Source: an uncultured Veillonellaceae bacterium
Lineage (GTDB): Bacteria > Bacillota > Negativicutes > Veillonellales > Negativicoccaceae
Assembly (NCBI GenBank): GCA_902488965.1
Contig: CABTYA010000067.1
Coordinates: 1-5,350, forward strand
Reading direction: 5' to 3'
DNA length: 5,350 nt
Shown here: positions 1 to 5,350 of the stretch, piece by piece
Position numbering within the stretch: position 1 is the first letter of the stretch
How the letters are laid out: the number at the start of each line of letters is the position of its first letter
Made by a program: the position numbers and the translations under genes
Notes under the pieces: generated by a model
Seen by the model: only the letters and a program-made list of their open reading frames with translations
What the model was told of the DNA's origin: nothing
Database searches by the model: none

Positions 1-57
1 CCTGCCTGTCCCTATATCGCAAGCGCGTATGCCGCCGCCACAACCGCACACCCTGCC

Positions 58-77
58 CCCGCACCGCGGGCGTTTTT
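58..77 (+). terminator. weak candidate hairpin with T-run, plus strand
   Basis: CCCGC (58-62) and GCGGG (66-70) can pair around a 3-base loop, and five T residues follow at 73-77 after a CG. This has the layout of a small rho-independent terminator for a plus-strand gene ending left of the window, but the stem is only 5 bp and no gene end is visible here. The rest of 1-90 shows no supported gene. Confidence 0.22.
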
Positions 78-90
78 CATTTTCCTTGCC

Positions 91-131
91 ACACAAAAAC
101 CGCACCGTTTCCGAAGAAACGATGCGGTTTT
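91..131 (-). terminator. rho-independent terminator of the aldehyde dehydrogenase gene
   Basis: Read on the minus strand, positions 131-116 and 111-96 form a 16-bp stem that is fully paired if one G-U pair (122/105) is allowed. The loop is the exceptionally stable C(UUCG)G tetraloop (112-115). The descending arm ends in GGTTTTT, giving a U-run. It begins 23 bases after the dehydrogenase stop codon. On the plus strand the same position is a C-A mismatch, which supports the minus-strand orientation. Confidence 0.9.
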
Positions 132-153
132 ATCTCGCCGTCAAAACGGTCGA

Positions 154-1638
154 TTATTTCGTTTGGTACATGCCGCTCGGCTGTTCGTTCAGGTTGATCA
201 TGATGTTCTTCATCTGGGTGTAGTGTTCCAAGATGACTTTGTGCGTTTCACGACCGATACCCGATTGTTTGTAGCCGCCGAACGGTGCGCCCGCGGGGAA
301 GGAGTTGTAGGTGTTGACCCACATCCGGCCCGTATGCACGCCGCGTGCGACGCGAATCGCCCGGTTGAGGTTCGTCGTAAAGACGCCGCCGCCCAAGCCG
401 TAGATGCTGTCGTTGGCAAGTTTGATGACTTCTTCTTCCGTCGAGAATTTCTGGATGACGACGACCGGTCCGAAGATTTCTTCCTGCGCGATGGACATAT
501 CGTTCGTCACATCGGCGAAAATCGTCGGCGCCATGAAGAAGCCTTCACCCAACGCACCGTCCGTCAGGCGTTTGCCGCCGACGACCAGGCGTGCGCCTTC
601 CGCTTTGCCTTTTTCAACGCAGCTGAGTACTTTTTTCAGCTGGGATTCGTAAATGACTGCGCCCATCTGGGTATTGGGATCGAGCGGATCGCCGACCTTA
701 ACTTCGCTGAAGATCTTGGCGAGCGATTCGACGAAACGGTCATAGATGGTGTCCTGGACGAAGATCCGGCTGCCTGCCGAGCAGACCTGCCCCTGGTTGA
801 AGAGGATACCCAGCTGTGCGCCGTCCATCGCCATATCCCAATCACAGTCGTCAAAGAAGATATTGGCCGATTTGCCGCCCAATTCGAGCGTGGCCGGGAT
901 CATCTTCGCACAAGCCGCTTCGTAGACGTTTTTGCCGACGTCCGTCGAACCTGTAAACGCCAATTTCGACAGGCCTTTGTGCGCCAGCAGGTAGTTGCCC
1001 GTGCCCGAGCCGCTGCCCGTTACGATATTGATGACGCCCGCCGGTACGGCCTTGGCGATAATGCGCATGAGGGTCAACACCGAGAGCGACGTATGGCTCG
1101 ACGGTTTCATGACGACCGTGCAGCCCGCCGCCAATGCCGGAGCGAGTTTCCACGCCGCCATCAGGAAGGGGAAGTTCCACGGGATAATCTGACCGACAAC
1201 GCCGATCGGTTCCCGCAGGATCATGCTCAGCGTGTTGCCGTCGAGCATTTTGGCGTCGCCTTCTTCACTGCGAATCGCACCCGCGAAATAGCGGAAATGG
1301 TCCGCACCGAGCGGAATATCCGCATTCAGCGTTTCCCGGATCGGTTTCCCGTTGTCCATCGATTCGATTGTCGCCAAATATTCTTTGTGCGAATCAATCA
1401 GATCCGCGATTTTGAGCAATACGTTTTGCCGTTCGATCGGCGAGGTCTTGCTCCAGCTTTCAAATGCTTTCTGCGCCGCTTTGACGGCGGTATCGACATC
1501 CTGTTCGGACGCTTCGGAAATCGAAGAGATTTTTTTGCCTGTGGCCGGGTTCATCACATCGATTGTCTTGTCCGTCGACGCGTCAACCCATTCCCCACCG
1601 ATAAACAATCCGTACTTTTCCTGCAAATTGACTTCCAT
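154..1638 (-). CDS. NAD(P)-dependent aldehyde dehydrogenase, AldB/DhaS-like
   Basis: This is a complete 494-residue cytosolic enzyme of the ALDH superfamily, which oxidises an aldehyde to the carboxylic acid with NAD(P)+ through a thioester on cysteine. Motifs seen in order are PWNFP (153-157, N155 stabilising the oxyanion), KPSS (178-181, K178 contacting the cofactor), FTGS (228-231), LELGGK (251-256, E252 the general base), NQGQVCSAGSR with catalytic C286, and EEIFGP (386-391). The C-terminal stretch FGGYKQSGIGRETHK (453-467) and the internal DNGKPIRET and DHFRYFAG resemble E. coli AldB as I recall it, so short aliphatic aldehydes such as acetaldehyde are the likely substrates; betaine aldehyde dehydrogenase is an alternative. 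The usual cofactor-discriminating Glu is Ser181 here. The ATG start has AAAGGA 8 bases upstream. The gene stands alone, between its own promoter and terminator. Family assignment is certain; exact substrate is not. Confidence 0.95.
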   Translation of the reverse strand: MEVNLQEKYGLFIGGEWVDASTDKTIDVMNPATGKKISSISEASEQDVDTAVKAAQKAFESWSKTSPIERQNVLLKIADLIDSHKEYLATIESMDNGKPIRETLNADIPLGADHFRYFAGAIRSEEGDAKMLDGNTLSMILREPIGVVGQIIPWNFPFLMAAWKLAPALAAGCTVVMKPSSHTSLSVLTLMRIIAKAVPAGVINIVTGSGSGTGNYLLAHKGLSKLAFTGSTDVGKNVYEAACAKMIPATLELGGKSANIFFDDCDWDMAMDGAQLGILFNQGQVCSAGSRIFVQDTIYDRFVESLAKIFSEVKVGDPLDPNTQMGAVIYESQLKKVLSCVEKGKAEGARLVVGGKRLTDGALGEGFFMAPTIFADVTNDMSIAQEEIFGPVVVIQKFSTEEEVIKLANDSIYGLGGGVFTTNLNRAIRVARGVHTGRMWVNTYNSFPAGAPFGGYKQSGIGRETHKVILEHYTQMKNIMINLNEQPSGMYQTK

Positions 1639-1646
1639 CTGATCAG

Positions 1647-1652
1647 TCCTTT
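1647..1652 (-). promoter_or_regulatory. ribosome binding site of the aldehyde dehydrogenase
   Basis: AAAGGA on the minus strand lies 8 bases before the ATG at 1638, an ideal distance, and fixes the start. The spacer is the 8-bp palindrome CTGATCAG (1639-1646), probably by chance. Confidence 0.8.
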
Positions 1653-1662
1653 CTTGTCAGCA

Positions 1663-1682
1663 AAGACGCAGGAATGCGCCTT
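1663..1682 (-). other. short leader hairpin in the dehydrogenase 5' UTR
   Basis: On the minus strand AAGGCGCA (1682-1675) pairs with TGCGTCTT (1670-1663) around a TTCC loop, giving 8 bp with one G-U pair. It sits in the roughly 70-base leader, about 10 bases before the Shine-Dalgarno site. It may affect mRNA stability or translation, but it has no strong U-run and fits no riboswitch class I know. It could be chance. Confidence 0.3.
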
Positions 1683-1716
1683 CACTTTTTCGATAATTCT
1701 CTATATAACTATGCTT

Positions 1717-1745
1717 AGTATACCACGTTCGTTTCATATATTCAA
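1717..1745 (-). promoter_or_regulatory. sigma-A-type promoter of the aldehyde dehydrogenase gene
   Basis: On the minus strand, TTGAAT (1745-1740) is separated by exactly 17 bases from TATACT (1722-1717), and the -10 box is extended by TGG just upstream. The expected transcript starts near 1710, giving a leader of about 70 bases. It lies within 30 bases downstream of the gyrA terminator, so the dehydrogenase is transcribed independently. No clear CcpA or Rex operator was recognised by eye. Confidence 0.8.
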
Positions 1746-1773
1746 GTTTTTCTATCTGTAAAATCGCATGGAC

Positions 1774-1806
1774 AAAAAAACTCACGCCGAATATCTCGGC
1801 GTGAGT
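1774..1806 (-). terminator. rho-independent terminator of gyrA
   Basis: On the minus strand, ACTCACGCCGA (1806-1796) pairs perfectly with TCGGCGTGAGT (1790-1780) over 11 bp around a 5-base loop, followed by seven T residues (1780-1774, the first shared with the stem). It begins 30 bases after the gyrA stop codon. It separates gyrA from the dehydrogenase gene on the same strand. Confidence 0.93.
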
Positions 1807-1836
1807 CGTCCGTACCGCTGCGATGTAGCGGGCGGG

Positions 1837-4287
1837 TTATTCGTCGTCGTCCTCCTCTTCCGTCGGCGCCAGCGCAATGGAGGCGATTCGGTCGGTATCT
1901 TCAAGTCGCTGGACTTTGACACCGATGGTGTTTTTGCCTTTTTTGAGACTGATGGAATCGACCGGCACGCGAATCACGATTCCGCTCTGCGTCATCACGA
2001 TGAGTTCTTCATCGCCGCGCACCGTCACCAACCCGACGACCGTGCTTTCCTTCTTGAAGTTGCGCGCCCCTTGGCCGCCGCGCTGCTGCCCGCTGTACGC
2101 CGTCGCCTTGTTGCGTTTGGCGTAGGCGTCTTCACTGATGGTGAGGACTTCGTCTTCCGGCTTGAGTACGTCGCCGCCGACGACTTCATCGGTGAGTCCC
2201 TTTTTGAAGCGAATCCCGATGACGCCCGATGACGCCCGTCCCGTCGCCTTGACGTCGGACTCGGGAAAGACGATCGCCATGCCTTGCCGCGTGCCGAGAA
2301 TGACCTGTTCGTCGCCCTTCGTGCAGACGACTTTGATCAGTTCGTCGCCGCCCCGCAAGTTAATCGCAATAAGACCGTTGCGGCGGACGTTTTCATACTC
2401 GGAGAGCCGCGTCTTTTTCACGTAGCCGTTGCGCGTCATCATCAGCAAGTATTCAAAATCGCCGAACGAGGACGCGTCGAAGATTTCGGTGACTTTTTCT
2501 CCCGGCGCCAGCCCCGATATCAGGTTCGCCAAGTGCGTGCCTTTGGCGGTACGTGTGGCCGCTTTGGGGATATCGTACGCCGTCAGGCTGTATACCCGTC
2601 CCGCCGTCGTGAAGAACAGCAGCGTGTTGTGCGTCGAGGTCGTGAGTACCTTGAGGACATAGTCGTCTTCCTTCGTCTTCATCCCCGTGATTCCCGTGCC
2701 GCCCTTGCGCTGAGTACGGTAGGTATTGGCGTGCATCCGTTTGATATAGTTCTGATTGGTCAGCGTGATGATCATCGGTTCGTCCGGAATCAGGTCCGTC
2801 GCGTCCATGCCCGATTCGTCACGGACGATCTCGCTGCGCCGTTCATCGGTGAAGCGGGTCTTGACGTCCTGCAACTCTTCGCGAATGACCTGCATGATTT
2901 TCGCCGTATCCGCCAAGAGGCTTTCGAGATAGCCGATCGTTTCCGTCAAATCCGCATGTTCGGCTTCGAGTTTTTCCCGTTCGAGACCGGTCAAGCGACG
3001 CAGGCGCATATCCAAAATGGCCACCGCTTGCGGTTCCGTCAGGGAGAAGTTGTCCATCAACGCCTGCCGGGCGATGTCGTCCGTCTCCGAAGCGCGGATC
3101 GTCTTGATGACCGCATCGATATGGTCAAGTGCCTGCAACAGACCCAGTACGATATGATCGCGCGCCTTGGCCTTGTCGAGTTCAAAGCGGCTGCGCCGGG
3201 TAACGACGTCGCGCTGATGGTCAAGATAGTAGCCGAGCATCTGTTTGAGATTCAAGATCCGCGGATGCCCGTCGACCAGTGCCAGCATAATCACGCCGAA
3301 GCTTTCCTGCAGCTGGGTATGCTTGTACAGATTGTTCAGCATGATGTTCGGGTCGATATCGCTGCGCAGCTCGATGACGATGCGCATCCCGTTGCGGTCG
3401 GATTCGTCGCGCAGGGCGGTGATCCCGTCGATGATTTTATCGCGCGTCAACTGGGCGATGGTTTCCACCACACGCGCCTTGTTGACTTGGTAGGGGATTT
3501 CCGTCACAACGATACGGTGCTTGCCCTTGTTCATGTCTTCGATTTCCGCCCGCGCACGGATTTTGATCGAGCCGCGGCCTGTCGTGTACGCCTTGCGAAT
3601 CCCCGCTCGGCCCTGGATCAGACCGCCCGTCGGGAAATCCGGTCCCTTGATTCGCGTCATCAGGTCTTCAATCGTTACCTCGGGGTCGTCAATCATCATG
3701 CACAGCCCGTCGACCACTTCGCCCAAATTGTGCGGCGGAATGTTCGTCGCCATCCCGACCGCAATCCCGTACGAGCCGTTGACCAACAGGTTCGGAATCC
3801 GCGACGGGAGCACCACCGGCTCCTGCAACGATTCATCGTAGTTCGGCATGAAATCAACCGTATCTTTGTCGAGATCGGCCAACATTTCCTGCGTGATTTT
3901 GGCCATGCGCACTTCCGTGTACCGCATCGCCGCCGCGCTGTCGCCGTCAATCGAGCCGAAGTTGCCGTGACCGTCGACCAGCGGGTACCGCGTCGAAAAA
4001 TCCTGCGCCAAGCGCACTGTCGCATCGTATACCGACGAGTCGCCGTGCGGGTGGTATTTCCCCAAAACGTCCCCGACGATACGGGCCGATTTTTTGTACG
4101 GACGATTGGCGGTCATGCCCGCTTCCTGCATCGCATACAAAATCCGCCGATGGACGGGCTTCAATCCGTCCCGCACGTCCGGCAACGCCCGCATGACGAT
4201 AACGCTCATCGCGTAATCGATATAGCTGGTACGCATCTGTTCTTCAATATCTACCGGAATGATACTTCCGTGATCCCATGTACTCAA
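1837..4287 (-). CDS. gyrA: DNA gyrase subunit A
   Basis: This is the complete 816-residue DNA-cleaving subunit of gyrase (A2B2), which introduces negative supercoils using ATP hydrolysed by GyrB. The winged-helix breakage-reunion domain covers about 30-140, with catalytic Tyr123 and invariant Arg122 in AAMRYTE. The quinolone-determining positions are Ser84 and Asp88, the wild-type susceptible residues. DNA-intercalating Ile175 lies in NGSYGIAVGMATNIPPHN. A tower region and coiled-coil C-gate run to about 490. A six-bladed beta-pinwheel (about 500-805) and an acidic tail (EEEEDDDE) complete it. The length is close to B. subtilis GyrA. VHRR at 45-48 and GyrA-box-like motifs at 526-532 (QRKGGTG) and 734-740 (QQRGGQG) favour GyrA over ParC, though both boxes lack the usual basic sixth residue. 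Translation starts at TTG: MSTWDHGS is reached with GGTGA correctly spaced, and no ATG lies upstream before the in-frame stop at 4324-4326. The gene has its own promoter and terminator; gyrB is not adjacent upstream. Confidence 0.98.
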   Translation of the reverse strand: MSTWDHGSIIPVDIEEQMRTSYIDYAMSVIVMRALPDVRDGLKPVHRRILYAMQEAGMTANRPYKKSARIVGDVLGKYHPHGDSSVYDATVRLAQDFSTRYPLVDGHGNFGSIDGDSAAAMRYTEVRMAKITQEMLADLDKDTVDFMPNYDESLQEPVVLPSRIPNLLVNGSYGIAVGMATNIPPHNLGEVVDGLCMMIDDPEVTIEDLMTRIKGPDFPTGGLIQGRAGIRKAYTTGRGSIKIRARAEIEDMNKGKHRIVVTEIPYQVNKARVVETIAQLTRDKIIDGITALRDESDRNGMRIVIELRSDIDPNIMLNNLYKHTQLQESFGVIMLALVDGHPRILNLKQMLGYYLDHQRDVVTRRSRFELDKAKARDHIVLGLLQALDHIDAVIKTIRASETDDIARQALMDNFSLTEPQAVAILDMRLRRLTGLEREKLEAEHADLTETIGYLESLLADTAKIMQVIREELQDVKTRFTDERRSEIVRDESGMDATDLIPDEPMIITLTNQNYIKRMHANTYRTQRKGGTGITGMKTKEDDYVLKVLTTSTHNTLLFFTTAGRVYSLTAYDIPKAATRTAKGTHLANLISGLAPGEKVTEIFDASSFGDFEYLLMMTRNGYVKKTRLSEYENVRRNGLIAINLRGGDELIKVVCTKGDEQVILGTRQGMAIVFPESDVKATGRASSGVIGIRFKKGLTDEVVGGDVLKPEDEVLTISEDAYAKRNKATAYSGQQRGGQGARNFKKESTVVGLVTVRGDEELIVMTQSGIVIRVPVDSISLKKGKNTIGVKVQRLEDTDRIASIALAPTEEEDDDE

Positions 4288-4290
4288 TCT

Positions 4291-4296
4291 CTCACC
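4291..4296 (-). promoter_or_regulatory. ribosome binding site selecting the TTG start of gyrA
   Basis: Minus-strand GGTGAG (4296-4291) matches the 3' half of the Shine-Dalgarno complement AGGAGGTGA and leaves 4 bases between GGTGA and TTG. This spacing supports TTG at 4287. The first in-frame ATG is not until codon 18 (QMRTSY), inside the conserved N-terminal region, which argues against a later start. Confidence 0.7.
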
Positions 4297-4352
4297 GTCT
4301 TTCCCGCAATCGCCTGCGTATGTTCAGTCCTATGACCGTAATGAATACCCTT

Positions 4353-4381
4353 ATTATACCATGCAGGGGCAAATTTAGCTA
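4353..4381 (-). promoter_or_regulatory. promoter of gyrA with extended -10
   Basis: On the minus strand, a consensus TATAAT (4358-4353) is preceded by TGG, making an extended -10 element. The hexamer 17 bases upstream is TAGCTA (4381-4376), which matches the -35 consensus at only 3 of 6 positions, as is common when the -10 is extended. Expected transcription start is near 4346, giving a leader of roughly 60 bases. Confidence 0.75.
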
Positions 4382-4509
4382 TTTTTCGTCATTGTCGCCA
4401 TTTTTGTTAAACATCGGGCGTTCCGTTTTAGAAACAATCCTATTTCGCAAAAATCGGCGTCAAAATCGCCAAATCATGCCTAGACTTTCGCCGTTTTCTC
4501 CCGCCGCGC
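4382..4509. other. AT-rich core of the divergent gyrA/transporter control region
   Basis: About 128 bases lie between the two outward-facing -35 elements. The stretch is richer in A and T than the coding DNA and has many A- or T-runs. TCGCC occurs at 4395, 4466 and 4488, usually beside an A/T run. AAAATCGGC (4450) and AAAATCGCC (4462) form a 12-base-period near repeat, and GGCG (4456-4459) faces CGCC (4467-4470) across 7 bases. No known operator or small gene was recognised. Confidence 0.4.
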
Positions 4510-4539
4510 TTGCACGGATAGCCGCCTGCGCCCTATAAT
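4510..4539 (+). promoter_or_regulatory. promoter of the MFS transporter gene
   Basis: A consensus TATAAT at 4534-4539 lies 18 bases after TTGCAC (4510-4515), a half-matching -35. The expected start is near 4546, giving a short leader of about 26 bases containing the ribosome binding site. It faces away from the gyrA promoter. The -35 is weak, so an activator is possible. Confidence 0.65.
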
Positions 4540-4554
4540 ACAATACATATTGAC

Positions 4555-4561
4555 AAAGGAG
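4555..4561 (+). promoter_or_regulatory. ribosome binding site deciding the transporter start
   Basis: AAAGGAG is a strong Shine-Dalgarno site 10 bases before ATG at 4572. An ATG at 4562 touches the site and is in another frame, so it is not used. The transporter frame has a stop at 4551-4553 and no other standard start before 4572. Confidence 0.75.
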
Positions 4562-4571
4562 ATGTCTGTGT

Positions 4572-5350
4572 ATGCCGATTCGTCACGCATTGCTCGGCCT
4601 GAGTGCCGCGCACCTGCGGGCCCCGTTTTTGATGATTACCCCGCTTTTACCCGTGCTGCAAGCCGAGCTCGGGCTCAGTCCGACGTCGGTCGGTGCGCTC
4701 ACGGCGCTGCCGCTCTTGGTCTTTGCCGCGACGTCCCCGACCGTCAGCACCCTGCTCGCCCGTCTCGGGCTGGCACGGATCTTCGGGCTGGCACTGCTGG
4801 CCGTCGCGGCGGGCGCGCTGATCCGTTCGAGTTGCGGCAGCGTCGGACTTTTTGCGGGAACGCTGATCCTCTCCGCGGGGATTGCCGTCGGCAATGTCCT
4901 CTTGCCGAGTCTGGTCAAAGCCTGGTACCCCGGACGGGAAGGACTGGCGACGGGCGCCTCGATTCTCGTGATGAACGGCATGATTGCGCTGTGGATGATC
5001 GGGGTGCTGCCGGTGAGCGAAGTCATCGGCTGGCGGCTCACACTGGCCTCGTGGAGCGTCAGCGCGGCGGCGACGGGGATTTGGTGGCTGCTGCGCCGTT
5101 CCGCACCGGCGGCCGCTAAGGACGGCGCGGCGCATCCCCGCCGCCATGTACGCGTCTTTGCCCATGCGGCGGCCTGGTGGGTCGCCGCCTCGATGGGGGT
5201 ACAGTCGCTCTTTTATTTCACGCTCACGACCTGGCTGCCCTACTGGCTGCTCGATCGCGGCCTGTCGCTCTATCTGGCGGGGACGTACCTTTTCGTCTTT
5301 CAGCTTACGGGGCTCGTCGGCTCGTTTTTTGCCCCGCTTCTCGCCGCAGG
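4572..5350 (+). CDS. CynX/NimT-family MFS transporter, partial (3' end outside window)
   Basis: The frame beginning MPIRHALLGL is open for 259 codons to the window edge with no stop. It is highly hydrophobic, with about eight membrane segments at roughly 7-29, 38-62, 68-87, 91-113, 125-147, 154-174, 199-222 and 235-258, and a basic cytoplasmic loop (about 175-197) after segment 6, the usual two-bundle MFS layout. Family marks are HLRAPFLMITPLLPVL in segment 1, LTALPLLVFA in segment 2, and GIAVGNVLLPSLVKAWYPGREGLATG (103-128 region), which I recognise from CynX (cyanate) and NimT (2-nitroimidazole) transporters. About 130-150 residues should be missing, as the family is usually near 390-410. 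The real substrate is unknown; cyanate is only one possibility, and no cyanase gene is visible. It has its own promoter and is divergent from gyrA. Confidence 0.88.
   Translation, partial: MPIRHALLGLSAAHLRAPFLMITPLLPVLQAELGLSPTSVGALTALPLLVFAATSPTVSTLLARLGLARIFGLALLAVAAGALIRSSCGSVGLFAGTLILSAGIAVGNVLLPSLVKAWYPGREGLATGASILVMNGMIALWMIGVLPVSEVIGWRLTLASWSVSAAATGIWWLLRRSAPAAAKDGAAHPRRHVRVFAHAAAWWVAASMGVQSLFYFTLTTWLPYWLLDRGLSLYLAGTYLFVFQLTGLVGSFFAPLLAA

Noticed and set aside
1723..1740. TGAAACG-like sequence in the dehydrogenase promoter spacer, resembling a CcpA cre site
   Set aside because: It does not fit the cre consensus without a base deletion, and the palindromic half is missing.
163..1761. 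532-codon plus-strand open frame antisense to the aldehyde dehydrogenase
   Set aside because: Its product is rich in Arg, Asp, Phe and His with no recognisable domain, and the opposite strand encodes a complete enzyme with all catalytic motifs. The length comes from the codon bias of the real gene.
2218..2237. Ten-base tandem repeat GATGACGCCC x2
   Set aside because: It lies within gyrA and encodes the normal conserved pinwheel segment SSGVIG, so it is coding coincidence rather than a repeat element.
2284..4335. 683-codon plus-strand open frame antisense to gyrA
   Set aside because: It mirrors a fully conserved gyrA, lacks any known motif, and runs through the gyrA promoter leader. It is a codon-bias shadow.
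4404..4411. TTGTTAA resembling a Rex redox-repressor half-site
   Set aside because: The second half (TTAACAA at the right distance) is absent, and the site lies between gyrA and the transporter, not at the dehydrogenase promoter.
4550..4555. Perfect TTGACA hexamer upstream of the transporter
   Set aside because: It lies after the TATAAT box and beside the Shine-Dalgarno site, and a -10 at 17 bases would fall inside the coding region, so it is coincidental.
4550..5119. Plus-strand frame starting at TTG 4550, 189 codons
   Set aside because: It overlaps the transporter in a different frame, gives an Arg-rich product without domains, and its start lies upstream of the Shine-Dalgarno site.
1..5350. 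A novel defence, mobile or biosynthetic system
   Set aside because: The window is fully accounted for by three recognisable genes and compact control regions. I saw no transposase, integrase, repeat array, RNA gene or unfamiliar gene cluster.

Overview
This is an ordinary chromosomal window from a bacterium, most likely a Bacillota. The evidence is a GyrA of the Bacillus/Clostridium/Negativicutes type (816 residues, HGDS-VYD and MRYTE motifs, no large insertions), purine-rich Shine-Dalgarno sites, sigma-A-type promoters and a TTG start codon. The fairly GC-rich coding sequence, with strong third-position bias and AT-rich intergenic DNA, would suit a Negativicutes lineage such as Megasphaera or its relatives. 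That placement is inference from general appearance, not from a search.

Layout from left to right. Positions 1-153 are non-coding as far as I can see and hold the terminator of the next gene (91-131, minus strand, with a UUCG tetraloop). Positions 154-1638 (minus) encode a complete NAD(P)-dependent aldehyde dehydrogenase with all catalytic residues. Positions 1639-1836 hold its RBS, a short leader and an extended -10 promoter, followed by the perfect 11-bp-stem terminator of the gene beyond. Positions 1837-4287 (minus) encode complete DNA gyrase subunit A (gyrA), starting at TTG. Positions 4288-4571 are a divergent intergenic region with a gyrA promoter facing left and a second promoter facing right. 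From 4572 to the right edge (plus) runs the first 259 codons of a CynX/NimT-family major facilitator transporter, cut off by the window end.

Each gene appears to be its own transcription unit: gyrA and the dehydrogenase point the same way, but a strong terminator and a new promoter lie between them. gyrB is not the immediate upstream neighbour of gyrA; a divergent transporter sits there instead. The three genes do not form an obvious pathway: gyrase is housekeeping, the dehydrogenase oxidises aldehydes to acids, and the transporter probably moves a small anionic or otherwise polar solute.

I found no mobile element, CRISPR array, tRNA, rRNA or novel multi-gene system. The points most worth a second look are the substituted GyrA-box motifs, the TTG start of gyrA, the coenzyme-specificity position of the dehydrogenase, and the divergent control region. 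Very long open frames lie antisense to the two complete genes; they are codon-bias shadows and are not annotated.
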